The position numbers and the translations under genes are program-made. Positions 54,287-64,000 of a stretch of DNA of 64,000 nucleotides are shown here, piece after piece; position 1 is the first letter of the stretch, and every line of letters begins with the position of its first letter. Source of the DNA: Diadema setosum. Its lineage: Eukaryota; Echinodermata; Echinoidea; Diadematoida; Diadematidae. The notes under the pieces were generated by a model. The model searched no databases and had not been told where the DNA came from. It saw only the letters and a program-made list of their open reading frames with translations. The stretch lies in assembly GCF_964275005.1 (NCBI RefSeq), contig NC_092694.1, positions 36,839,542-36,903,541 on the forward strand, in the 5' to 3' direction.

Positions 54287-55240
54287 AAAGGGGGAGGGGG
54301 TTACACGTGTTACAGTCAAGAGTGTGGTAGATAGTGTAACATATTGACTGGCGCCAGATTGAGACGGAATTTATTGTGCGTTTTATAACAGCAGTTCTGT
54401 CAACAAATAATGAAGGATGAACATTTCTGTATAGGTCATGTTGCTATAATACTTTCCTGTTTTGCGTACATGGTAAGGAAACATATATGCATACGTCTAT
54501 ACAGGGTGAGTAAAAAACACTTAGAAAATTGCTATTTATTTCAAAAACTAGCTATAAACGAAAGGTTTCCATACATGTTTTCAAAGATTGTTTTATTCCG
54601 AATCATTCGGTAACATTTTTGTGTGGTATATGTTCACCCTTGGAAGAGCAGGAGGCATTGATTGTGAGGGTGCAAAAATCGACTCGCGCAGAAGTATAAA
54701 GTAAGAGAATGAATTGAATGTATCAAATGAGATCAGTATTGCATATGCCTTTTTAGAAGCAAAGTCGCACACAGACACAGACACACACACACGCACGCAA
54801 ACACACACACATACACACACACTCACACCATTGTCTAAAACAGTACAAAAATAGACTTGCACCAAAGTATGATAATGCTTATGCCATGTAATTGATTGAA
54901 TCAATAGACCTTTTCTGTAATTTATTATAATTTTTTGATGTTTCTTTCCCCACAGCCTAGTAACGAAGTAATTGATTCACCTGCTCCCCCAACTGAGTTC
55001 CATATTGAAAGGAGGAATTCGCTCAATTGTTGCTAGGTAGGGCAAGCCTCCGGCAAACTTTGTGGTTATAAAGGGCAACTTTTGTGAACAAAGCGTGCAT
55101 AAAATCTAAATACATTACAAAACCGGTCTATTGCAGATCCAAATATTATCATCCCTAAAAAAAAAAAAAAAAAAAATTAATCGTGCCACACATATCAAAA
55201 CAGATACACATTCACACTCATTCAGTCAGACTCTCTCTCA

Positions 55241-55271
<31 letters not shown>

Positions 55272-55749
55272 CTAGCTGATTATCGATGACCTGGATGCCC
55301 TTTGTTGAGGTTGTGGCTCGTTCCCGGTCTGCGGTACTTATCTAGTTCTTATACAGTGTACACAGTTTGCCAACACCAGGATTAAGGATTACACCAGAAT
55401 TAAGGACACCAGACGTCGTCGGAAGTGTCTCAAGACCTCTATCACGTTGCGTTGACACCCCGTGCACTTTCCTCAAGAAAGATCGCTGTTGCGGGGAAAA
55501 CTTAGGATACGCCATTTGCTTAAGTGATGCCTGCTAAGTCAGGCAAATCTTTGGAGCAAAAGCTCAATAGGACAAAAGCCTATTGAAAGCTGTCATTCTT
55601 TTGGATAAAAGAGGCAATCGCACTGGTCATTCCTCAGATACTCTCTTAATTTGAGACGAGTCATGACTGTAGATGTTTTTGTGGCTATTTATTCTAAACT
55701 AAATCATCATTTCGTCATGAACATTTCTGTGAAATCGCAAGTTACTTAT

Positions 55750-56215
55750 TGTTTTAATTCAATTAAAGTTTATTTCCATTCGACATAAAATAATCAAACA
55801 ATTCATACAATGAAAATAACTAGATACAAATGTAAGAATATCAAAAGAAATACACACACACAGAAAACAACAACAAGAAACAAAACGCGATGTATACTAG
55901 TAAATTCATGTGAAAGGGGGGGGGGGGGTCAGCAGAGAAGAGCAATAAGCCTTATGAATCGCTTACCCCTAGAAAACATAAATACTGTGTACAGTATCAA
56001 TCGGGAGTAAAGAAAAGAGCTAAAAAAAGAAAAAGGAAAAAAAACAGTAACAGAACAAATCAAAAGACATATCTAATTGCAATTAAAATAATCATTCTAA
56101 GTGAGAATATGAATTCAAAAGTAAAAATGCATAATTCCGTTTAGAACTATTTAATGACGGTTTCATTTTCAAATCAAATGGTATTTCGTTCCATATTGAT
56201 GGACCTTTAAAAAAT
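55750..56215 (-). pseudogene. 3' remnant of a non-LTR retrotransposon (RT C-terminus)
   Basis: The minus strand reads KGPSIWNEIPFDLKMKPSLN and SSKRNYAFLLLNSY near 56090-56210. This GPxxWNxIP pattern ends many CR1/L2-type RT proteins. The 3' end near 55756 reads AATGGAAATAAACTTTAATT on the minus strand, resembling a typical element terminus. The rest is degenerate. Confidence 0.6.
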
Positions 56216-56604
56216 GTATTAGAAATATTTTGTTCTTACGTTACGTAAATTATAATATAAACATGACGGGTATTATAAACATCAACATTACTATTCAATA
56301 AAAATATAGAAGAAATATTAGAGGGCGATAAACCTTTTATAATATCCATAAAAATCGCAAGATTATATTTATTAATATCATAATAGCTTACATTTAAAAG
56401 CTTCAAATGAAAAAAAAAAGAGGTGAAGTGTGGGCATTAAAACATACATTGGAAATTATTCGAATAGCTTTTTTTTTTTTTTGTAATAAGAATAATAATA
56501 ATAGTCAGTTCTTAGAAACGCATAATACCATACAAATAGTCTCTATGCGTGTACAAAATAATGAAACAAAATCTATCACATATTTCTCTAATTCAAACAT
56601 GTAA

Positions 56605-56720
56605 TCAACAATTGTCAAAAAGGTGAGTTTTTAACACAGATTTGAATTTATCAAAATCTGTAATACATCTAACACTGAGAGGGAGATTATTCCATTGTAC
56701 ATAATAAGAACAATAAGAAC
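56605..56720 (-). pseudogene. Second non-LTR RT C-terminal remnant
   Basis: On the minus strand WNNLPLSVRCITDFDKFKSV then LKTHLFDNC and a stop at 56605-56607. This is the canonical C-terminal WNxLPxxVR...FKxxLKxHLF motif. Upstream sequence (56720-57100) is too decayed to read. Confidence 0.65.
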
Positions 56721-57451
56721 AATTTTTTTTTTTTCATACAAAAATGATTTCCATTGGACCAGGCCACATTACAATAATTGATATGGGAAATAAATAAAAT
56801 ATGGTATAACATAATCAGAATACATCTGGGGAAATGCCTCAGGTGATAAAAAATAGCAATACCTTATTGGCAATACGATTGCACACGACACCAATGTGCT
56901 CATGTCATGAAAGCTTGTCATCTAAATACACTCCTTAATTTTTTTTTACAAGACAAACAAGAAATTGTTTGACCATTATTTTAAATATAAAACAGCATTT
57001 TTATCAAATTTCCTCTTACTAAGTACCATAACTGAGTTTTGCCTACATTCATCAATAATTTATTGCTAATCAAGCAAGTACTCAAACAATAATCAATTCA
57101 TAATTAAATAAATCCATTAAAGATTGTAACGTGACATGCACTGGTGTGTGTTTAATACAAAATGGAGTTTGAATTCAAATTCAATCATAATACCTTCATG
57201 AAAGTTTGCGCATTATCAATATAATGAATCGCTTCTCCGAAAGAAATCGGTCAGTCATCTCAATGTTTTCTGTTATTGTGTGTTTGCGTGTTTGGACGTA
57301 TGTGTCTGTGAGCGACTTTGCTTTTGAAAAAAAAAAATAGTATGTGCAATGCATCTCATTTGATACATGTAATTCATTTACTGACTAAGATACTTTTGCG
57401 CCTGCACTTTCGCAAACAATACCTCCTGTTCATCCATTTGTGAACATATAG

Positions 57452-57517
57452 CACACACACACACACACACACACATAACACACACACACACGCACCCACA
57501 CACACGCACACACACAA
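57452..57517. repeat. (CA)n microsatellite
   Basis: CA repeats with short interruptions. Other CA tracts lie at 54764-54832 and 55247-55271. Confidence 0.9.
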
Positions 57518-58234
57518 ATGATAATAAAAGATTCGAGATAAAACACTCTTTCTAGGTACCTTTCCGTTCATGGCTGGTGTTTAAAACAAAAGGGAATTTT
57601 CTGAGTGTAAACTTTTTTTTTGACTCACCCTGTTAAGATATAAAGTTAAACCTGACTTAGCGGACGCCTGTCTAAAGTGGCCACCTACCTATAACGGTCG
57701 TGTGGTGGTTTTTTTTTTGTTTGTTTTTTGTTTTGTTTTTACCGTCTCCCCTTCGGTGGCCGCTATCGACAGGCCTGACTGTATATGCACCTCTGAATCG
57801 TTTTTGTTGATCCTCTCTCTTACAGATATTATTAAAATCAAATCAACCTAAGAGAGGTCATCAGTGAGTTTTGTTTTTTTCTTTTCGATCACTTTATCAA
57901 GTATTTCTGGTATTCAATGATTCCATACTGCGCCCTGATCAGTGACTACAGTGTACTTCAAAAGAAGGCGTAAATACATTTCTTATCTGTTTCTGGAGAA
58001 ACAGCATGAAGCTTTTGAAACCACATCGATGCCTGCGATTGAGTACTCGTCTCAGATTTTTACCGGCAATCGCTGTCGATTAATGTGGACATGATATTTA
58101 TCATGAATTAGCAATCTGTTCTACAGAAGACTTTTCATTTCATTCAGTAGAATCTATTACCCTATATCGCAAAAAAAAAAAAAAATGAGGTGATGTTAAC
58201 GCAAAGCTGCAACAGTAATAAAAAAAGATTAAGC

Positions 58235-58338
58235 CTTAATCCGTTCACTGCTTTTTGAGTTATTTTGCACACGGACAAACAAACGAACGAACAAACCAAC
58301 GGTAACGAAAAAATAACCTCCTCCCTTGGCGGAGGTAA
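58235..58338 (+). repeat. Dispersed repeat tail (CACGGACAAACAAACGAACG type)
   Basis: 'aatccgttcactgctttttgagttatt', then CACACGGACAAACAAACG...CAACGG and CCTCCCTTGGCGGAGGTAA, resembles the 3' end seen in many marine-invertebrate interspersed repeats. Class not assigned. Confidence 0.45.
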
Positions 58339-59089
58339 TTAAAGGGGCATAGTCCCGGTAGTGCAGATGGCGCTGTTGATGCTACTGCCGATCACCGTTA
58401 GCATTGATACGAAGATTGCCGAAATTGAACTGTCATCAAGAGTGAAAGCGCGTAGGTGTTGCTAAGTAACGTTGCCTTCGTTGTCTTCTCTGCGCATCAC
58501 GCAGTCTGTAGTAATGCCAGGGTGCGTGCATATGTGCTTCTTATTATGACATCACAAAAGAAATTTGCTAAAGCTGTCATCACCCTGAGCCGAATCATGA
58601 GCCGAACTGTGATCGGACCACTGACACAGTGGATCGGACTTCTTCGGACTCGGGAAAGTGGGCCAAAGCGTAAGCGCCCAAGAGAAGTCGATAGCATAGG
58701 TCTCTATCACAGAACTATATAGGTAGAATGCTCAAGTGGGGTCTGAAAGCATAGCCAGCGCACGCAATCTCCGCCATTTTGGTTAGTCTTTTGTTACGTC
58801 ACGGCTTGCGTGCGCAGAACAGGGTTTACAGAGTTGCAGCATAGCGCAGGCCTACGCTGGCTTTTTTTTTCTTCTTTTTTACCTCCCCCTGTTCATCGCA
58901 AGCCGTGACGTAACAAAAGACTAATCAAAATGGCGGCATGTAATGTGCGCGCAACTGGCTATAAAGCTACGCGTGGGTTGTGAATGGGCTTGATCAATCT
59001 ACCTATTTATATCTGTGGTCTCTATAGGAAACTTGCGCCGTGCGCCCGCTTACGCATTTGACTAAAACACCGGGACCATGCACCTTTAA
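58339..59089. mobile_element. 751-bp TTAA-bounded foldback MITE
   Basis: TTAAAGGGGCATAGTCCCGG at 58339 pairs with CCGGGACCATGCACCTTTAA ending at 59089 (two mismatches). A long internal hairpin (CCGCCATTTTG.TTAGTCTTT...TTACGTCACGGCTTGC against its reverse complement, 58771-58936) is nearly perfect. The 88-codon frame inside is probably spurious. Confidence 0.8.
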
Positions 59090-59456
59090 AGAAGAAATTT
59101 ATTGGAAATAATATCATATAAATTGACTGTTTTCCTGTAATTCCTGTTCATGTAATATTATTTTGATTAATTTCTGACATAAATCATGCAATAAAGTTTT
59201 CTCTGCTTTGAATATAAGAATCTTTATTTTTACCAAATGTGAGCACTGGAAAAAGTTCGATGCGGCTACGAAAAGTGCCAAATCTGCGACGTCACTAAAT
59301 GTGTATGCAACCCAGTGGGATAGTACGTATCTATAGGCAAACTGTGTGCACTTTTCAGGAAATTGGTGTGTAAGTTGTTGTCAATCTAGAATAAATCGTC
59401 CGCCAAAACTATATATTCACGTCGTGAAATTGTTTGTTTGTTTGTGTTCATTATAA

Positions 59457-59783
59457 TCATTTTTTACACCCATAAATTTACGGAAAAACAAAGTTTTAAA
59501 AGCACAAAACCTATCGTCAGCTCAAGATTCACGATTGTCGTGATCAGCTGTTCCTTCGTACAGCCACAATTTGCTGTTATTATTGACACAACAAATCGAT
59601 CATTGTGGGGGAATTGCATATAGCTGAGGTAATCGTACATACTCATGAAGGATGATAACTAAGTCAAAGAGCTGCAATTGATTGGAAATCATTTTACACT
59701 CATAAATTTACGGAAATGCGACGTTTGAAAAGCACAAAACCTACCGTAATCAGCTCAAGATTCGCGATTGCCGTGATCAGGTG
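59457..59783. repeat. Spaced direct repeat, about 95 bp
   Basis: CATAAATTTACGGAAA, then AAAAGCACAAAACCTA and CAGCTCAAGATTC.CGATTG, occurs at 59457-59551 and 59690-59783 with about 85% identity. Confidence 0.75.
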
Positions 59784-60894
59784 TACGCACAACAGTATAA
59801 CCCAGCAGAATCGGCAGTGAAGAGGTATTCCTTGATGCCGTGATTTCAGCTTGATTCTTCTTCGAAATGGCATGATGAAGGTTTGTTAGATAAAATGTGA
59901 CCTTCTTTTTCTCTTGTGTGTTGGTTTAAATTCTAATTTCTACCTCAACTTGCTAAAAAAACAGTCTAACAAAGCGAGAAACTGCAACATTTCCGTGCTG
60001 AGCAGCAGTCACGATACACGTGTTGCATGCAAGCATGCACCGCTGCTGCAGCGATCCCCATAGTATAACACGTAGGTTGCTTGTAAACAAGGGGGTCCTC
60101 GGCGCAGTTGACCAATCGTGAACACGTATTTCGATCACGTGGCTTGGTAAGCAACAAGGCTGTTTACGCGTCTAGGAGACGATTTGCATAAACTTACGCA
60201 TGTTTCAGACGAATTTATGAATGAAAGTGAGTAGCATGACATCATGCCATGACCATATTTGAAATAAGCAGAGGTAGAGCTTTCTGTAGGTACCAAATAA
60301 GTCAGGGTTCAACGCAGAATATCTGAGACACGATCGCCAAAAGAACAGTCATTTTCGCCGTAAGCGAAGGCGATTTGGTCTTTAGACGTAAGATTTTGGC
60401 CAACTTTTGAGATTGACATCCCACTTTTCTCTTCAAAATTCCACATTTTGTAGGTTGTATTTCGAAATGTTGTTGATATTAATCAGAAACTAGAAAATTT
60501 CCCCTACAACGTGATACCAAAATGTCAATTTGGTCCCTGAGGTAGGTCATTTTTTGACCTTTTTCGGGCTGTAGCGCGAAATTACATTTGCCGAGAAGTT
60601 TCGGGTTTTGCCAGAGCGGGGCTCTAGCCGTACGACAAATCAGCTCATACACTTGGTGACGTCGCGCAAATCCGATGTTTCTTGTAGCGAACGGAGCTAC
60701 GTGGTCATGGAAATTGGGTGTTTTTTCAATCTCAAAAACAGTTTGGGGGTAAAGTAACATCGTCTAAAAGATATCCAGTTTTGTTAACTAGCTTCTTAGC
60801 TTTCCGTAGGCCTAGATATCAAACTCGCCATATTTCTAGATTCTCTATAAATTTCTGCTTTAAAGAGCGCAAGGTGAAAGAGAAAGAAGTCTTT
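59784..60894. other. No gene recognised
   Basis: Only short open frames, with no motif or splice context that supports them. Confidence 0.4.
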
Positions 60895-61400
60895 TGAAGC
60901 ACAGAGCGCTTTGCCTTTATTTCTAAGAAAACTATACCTACAATAAGGTTTGGCTGATTATGACTAAAACAAAGGGGATAACAGGCTCAAGTTTCCGTTT
61001 CATCAATGTTCATACATAATTTTGTTTGTAATTATTGTGCCCAGCAATAATGCATGCATATCCACATCAATAATGTATACATTACTTAACGGCATCATCG
61101 TAAAGTACAAACGTGTAGGTACAAAATGACGGCAAATGTCTGTACCAAACAGGTCATTTGGAATTCAAATACGTTCCCGCATCAGTCACCGCACACAGAC
61201 AAGCTGATGAATGCAATCAGTTTATGATCTAATCTTCCTTCTTTTGTTCTGGTGTTGGAATGAACTTATACTTGTCGATGACTGAAATGCCCAGAATATT
61301 ATCTATGAGACATGAATTTTTTTAGTTCCATATCAATAGCAGACGACTGCGAATGAGACTATCATCCGGGTATTTGTTGCGAACAATTATGATCGTGTAC
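60895..61400 (+). repeat. Dispersed repeat, uninterrupted copy
   Basis: A paralog of 34889-35435 plus 35716 onward. It preserves the empty site (about 61369-61376) of the foldback element found at 35436-35707. Its 5' part also aligns with 33020-33045, the flank of the TTAA-bounded element. Confidence 0.85.
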
Positions 61401-61882
61401 AGTAGGTCCAAAAAAAAAAAAATTACAATCGGATTTTTGTATAAACACTTCCAGTATGATTAGTTAGACTGTCTAAATGCTACTTCAGGGTCTTAAAATA
61501 TAACAGCTGAGTTATATTTTGCAGAAAACCCCATTCAATTTGGATACCTGTCTGCCTGTATAGAATTTTCCTAGTCTAGGGTCAAATCAGTGGGACAAGT
61601 CGTCGGCATTACCACGAACCGACGCTATTTCGTTTTTGAGCGAAAATGCAGTTCTGAGAAAATCGCGTTTAAAGATCTCACAAGTTTTAGACAACGTTTT
61701 CAATGACTTTTCCTGTCTTGTGTGTGAAAATTTTGACAGGGTGATGAGAGTGGAAGTTATTCTTCCTATCCATAGTGTAATTTTAGTGTGAATTCAAAAA
61801 ATTTACGATATTTCTGTCTTCAAACTCACTGCGTCGGTTCGTAAATCCATCGTTTCTTGCGCGCACCATAGGTTATGTACTT

Positions 61883-61951
61883 AAGCGCGGGTCCCACGAA
61901 CCGGCGAACCGACGTAAGTTGTATTACGCCGGTTCGTGAGACCCGCGCTGT
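61883..61951. repeat. Hairpin with ACGAACCGRCG words
   Basis: AGCGCGGGTCCCACGAACCG (61884) is mirrored by CGGTTCGTGAGACCCGCGCT (ending about 61950), with a short spacer. ACGAACCGACGCTATTTCGT (61614) and ACGAACCGTCGCTATTTCAT (61994) lie on either side as direct copies. This is probably a MITE of about 400 bp. Confidence 0.6.
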
Positions 61952-62019
61952 AGGGCCTGTACAATAGGTAACGTGCAATACGCGTGTATCTACGAACCGT
62001 CGCTATTTCATTTTCGTAT

Positions 62020-64000
62020 GTGTTTACATACAAATACTATTAGGGCTATACCTGCTTATCAACAATAACCTTATTAATTGAAATTAATTGTCATGTAATG
62101 ATTGTTGTGATGATTACAATACATTTAGTGATAATTAAGATGATAATACAAGCCAGTTTCTCTTAATTGTTCTAAAAAGAGTGTTGTCATTGTTTTCATC
62201 TTCATTTAGTACACGCATGTATTGTTATTATAGCTGTGGTTGATCGTTCCAAAGATTTCTTTGCCCCCCCCCTTTTTTTGTGGATATATTATTATTTAAC
62301 ACTTTTGCATTTGGACATCTATGGTAATACATGTATTCGGTATACTGTGTTTCATATTTTTTTACTTTTTACCGTTTTTTTTTTTACTTAATTAACTTAC
62401 TTTTTCATTTTTTCACATTATTTTTAATTCAAATTCGGTTCACTTCTTTCATAATACACTGTAATTATGAATGTTTGTTCTAAGATGAAGGATACCGCTA
62501 AATCTTGGGAAAAAGACGTGCCAGTCAGTAATAATTACTTGTATTTACTCATCTTTCATACTCATGCATGCACTCTGTTATTTCTTTCTCTGAAATAATA
62601 TATTAATTTCTTTATTTCTTATTATTCCACATATTTGTGACATTTACTTTGTCACAATTTTTATCAGTGTCATTATTGTCATTTGGCTCGCATGCGAATT
62701 CACTCATAATTCCTCATTTTCCATCTTTCTCTTTCCTGCTCAACAGATTCTATGATAGCTGCACCTGATCATATAAAGACATAAACTCATCCTGCATGCA
62801 CTCTTCGAAACTGATAAACTCCTAAAAATACATGAATATCAACACTATCAGAATTTCAAGCTTCATTTTAAATATATAATAATGGTCATGTTTTATTATG
62901 CCTTTTGCAGCAATATATTGAAGAGGTACATTATGTAATCGAAGAAACATAGGTCCTCAATAGAATATCAAATTTGACTTATTCAGAGATGAGTAATGAC
63001 AATGGGAAGGATAACAATTGTGGAAGAGCTCCATAAATCAATACATATCCAATGGCAAATGGAGATGGAATCAAGATTCAAGAATATGTGTAATTCAAGT
63101 TCATTATTATATCAGTTCTTGTGTGTTCACAAAAAGAGGAACACAGTTCGAACATGCACACCAAATCTTACATCGTACATTTACATCTATAGAGTGCGGA
63201 CGGAACATATACAAGAGAAAGAATAACATCCTCAAATTAATATATCAAGCATAACTACATGTATGTATATGACCACTCAAAGATGTTGCTGCATATGCAT
63301 GAAGCTTGAGAGTGCTGCAACACCCATATGCTCAGATAAAAACTTGATGTATATCATACAAAAGAGAAGAGGTACTGCATGTACATGTAGTTACACTATT
63401 CACAGGACAGTAGAGAAAAAGAGAGGGAAATGGGTGTCTAAAATAGGTCGATGTAAGGAGTGCCAAGCCAATTAAGTCTCTAATAGAAGTCATACATATA
63501 TAAGGAAACAAATTAATCACAACATAAATGATCATGCTCATGTTAACCAATAATTAGCATCTAAAAATGTGTGTAGAAAGCCCATAATATCAGCCTTTCG
63601 CCCCGAAGGCTTGTATTATGAGAAAAGAGAAATTTTGGCCGACCCCCCCCCCCTCCCTGTGAATCCTTAATCCACCAGTACTATAAACACATTCTGAGAA
63701 TGTGTTTTAGTACATGTACTAGCAAATTCACAAGAGGGTTGGGGAAATTCAGCCAAAATTGTGTGTGGCTAAAATAATTAAAAAGAAAGGTCATCAGCAA
63801 AACTACGGGGTGGATGCAGACGAATTTTCATGTGATGACTAAAAAATATGCAGCTAAAGGAAAAAAAAAAAAGACGGCGGAGAGGGGCCAAGGCTAATTT
63901 GACTCCCCTCCCCCCCCCCCACCAAAAAACAAACAAACAAACACCACTGTTTTACAGCACCTTTCAAGGACTCTTAATTTTTTGTTTGTTAAAAACAAAC
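62020..64000. other. No gene recognised
   Basis: AT-rich sequence with homopolymers and short open frames on both strands, none with recognisable motifs. A small palindrome (GCCTTTCGCCCCGAAGGC) is at 63592-63609. Confidence 0.5.

Larger units (their letters stand above)
54501..57633. mobile_element. 3.1-kb element with about 95-bp imperfect TIRs
   Basis: The left end ACAGGGTGAGTAAAAAACAC and the right end (minus strand) ACAGGGTGAGTCAAAAAAAA align. Both arms continue with CACT.AGAAAATT, then GC.AT.AACG.AAAGGT, then ..GTTTTAT, for about 95 bp. No target duplication is clear. The interior holds CA microsatellites and minus-strand remnants of non-LTR retrotransposons, but no transposase. Confidence 0.65.

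Noticed and set aside
58456..58722. 88-codon frame
   Set aside because: It lies inside a TTAA-bounded foldback MITE, has no motif, and is overlapped by an antisense frame of similar length.

Overview
The window looks like nuclear DNA of a marine invertebrate deuterostome, most likely an echinoderm. It is AT-rich, has long non-coding stretches, many microsatellites and very dense transposable elements, and carries no bacterial-style operons. Pointers to the group are a pair of large-single-exon TRIM-type genes, a Ty3/gypsy element with the Gmr1-like domain order known from deuterostomes, and a SAP/SWIM-type transposon-associated gene family common in echinoderms, lancelets and cnidarians. The species assignment is inference, not something the sequence proves.

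Layout. 0-1.7 kb: a dispersed-repeat fragment, a GAA/GGA microsatellite and two foldback MITEs. 1.75-7.7 kb: one large DNA element bounded by 32-bp perfect inverted repeats. It carries a frameshifted SAP/SWIM gene near its left end, a possible 3' exon, and about 14 dispersed copies of an 11-bp motif (AACGTCTCTGA). 8.7-9.0 kb: a 112-bp tandem duplication. 10.5-14.9 kb: a decayed L2/CR1-like non-LTR retrotransposon (ORF1 intact, ORF2 frameshifted, CTTCAAA tail). 15.5-16.3 kb: three tRNA-like units in an inverted-repeat array flanked by a 12-bp direct repeat. 16.9-18.7 and 25.1-26.1 kb: two members of one foldback family flank a minus-strand Gmr1-like LTR element (18.8-24.7 kb) that lacks reverse transcriptase.

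28.8-29.9 kb holds the first TRIM-like gene (RING, two B-boxes, coiled coil only). 30.3-35.7 kb holds two foldback elements whose arms are minisatellite arrays with exact 8-bp target duplications, plus a TTAA-bounded palindromic element. 36.6-37.1 kb has two inverted copies of one MITE. 40.9-50.0 kb is a Ty3/gypsy-type LTR element that looks complete. Its LTRs appear identical, its pol frame overlaps gag, and it has an atypical HHDD reverse-transcriptase motif. It split a palindromic repeat on insertion. 50.6-51.0 kb has a possible first exon. 52.3-54.2 kb holds the second, full-length TRIM-like gene. 54.5-59.1 kb has a 3.1-kb inverted-repeat element containing non-LTR retrotransposon remnants, and a TTAA-bounded MITE. 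59-64 kb is mostly unannotated, with repeat copies, one of which preserves the empty site of a foldback element at 35.4 kb.

The two TRIM paralogs are the only convincing host genes. Everything between them is mostly mobile DNA, so the picture is a local TRIM duplication spread apart by transposon insertion. All comparisons are by eye; no alignment or database search was run.
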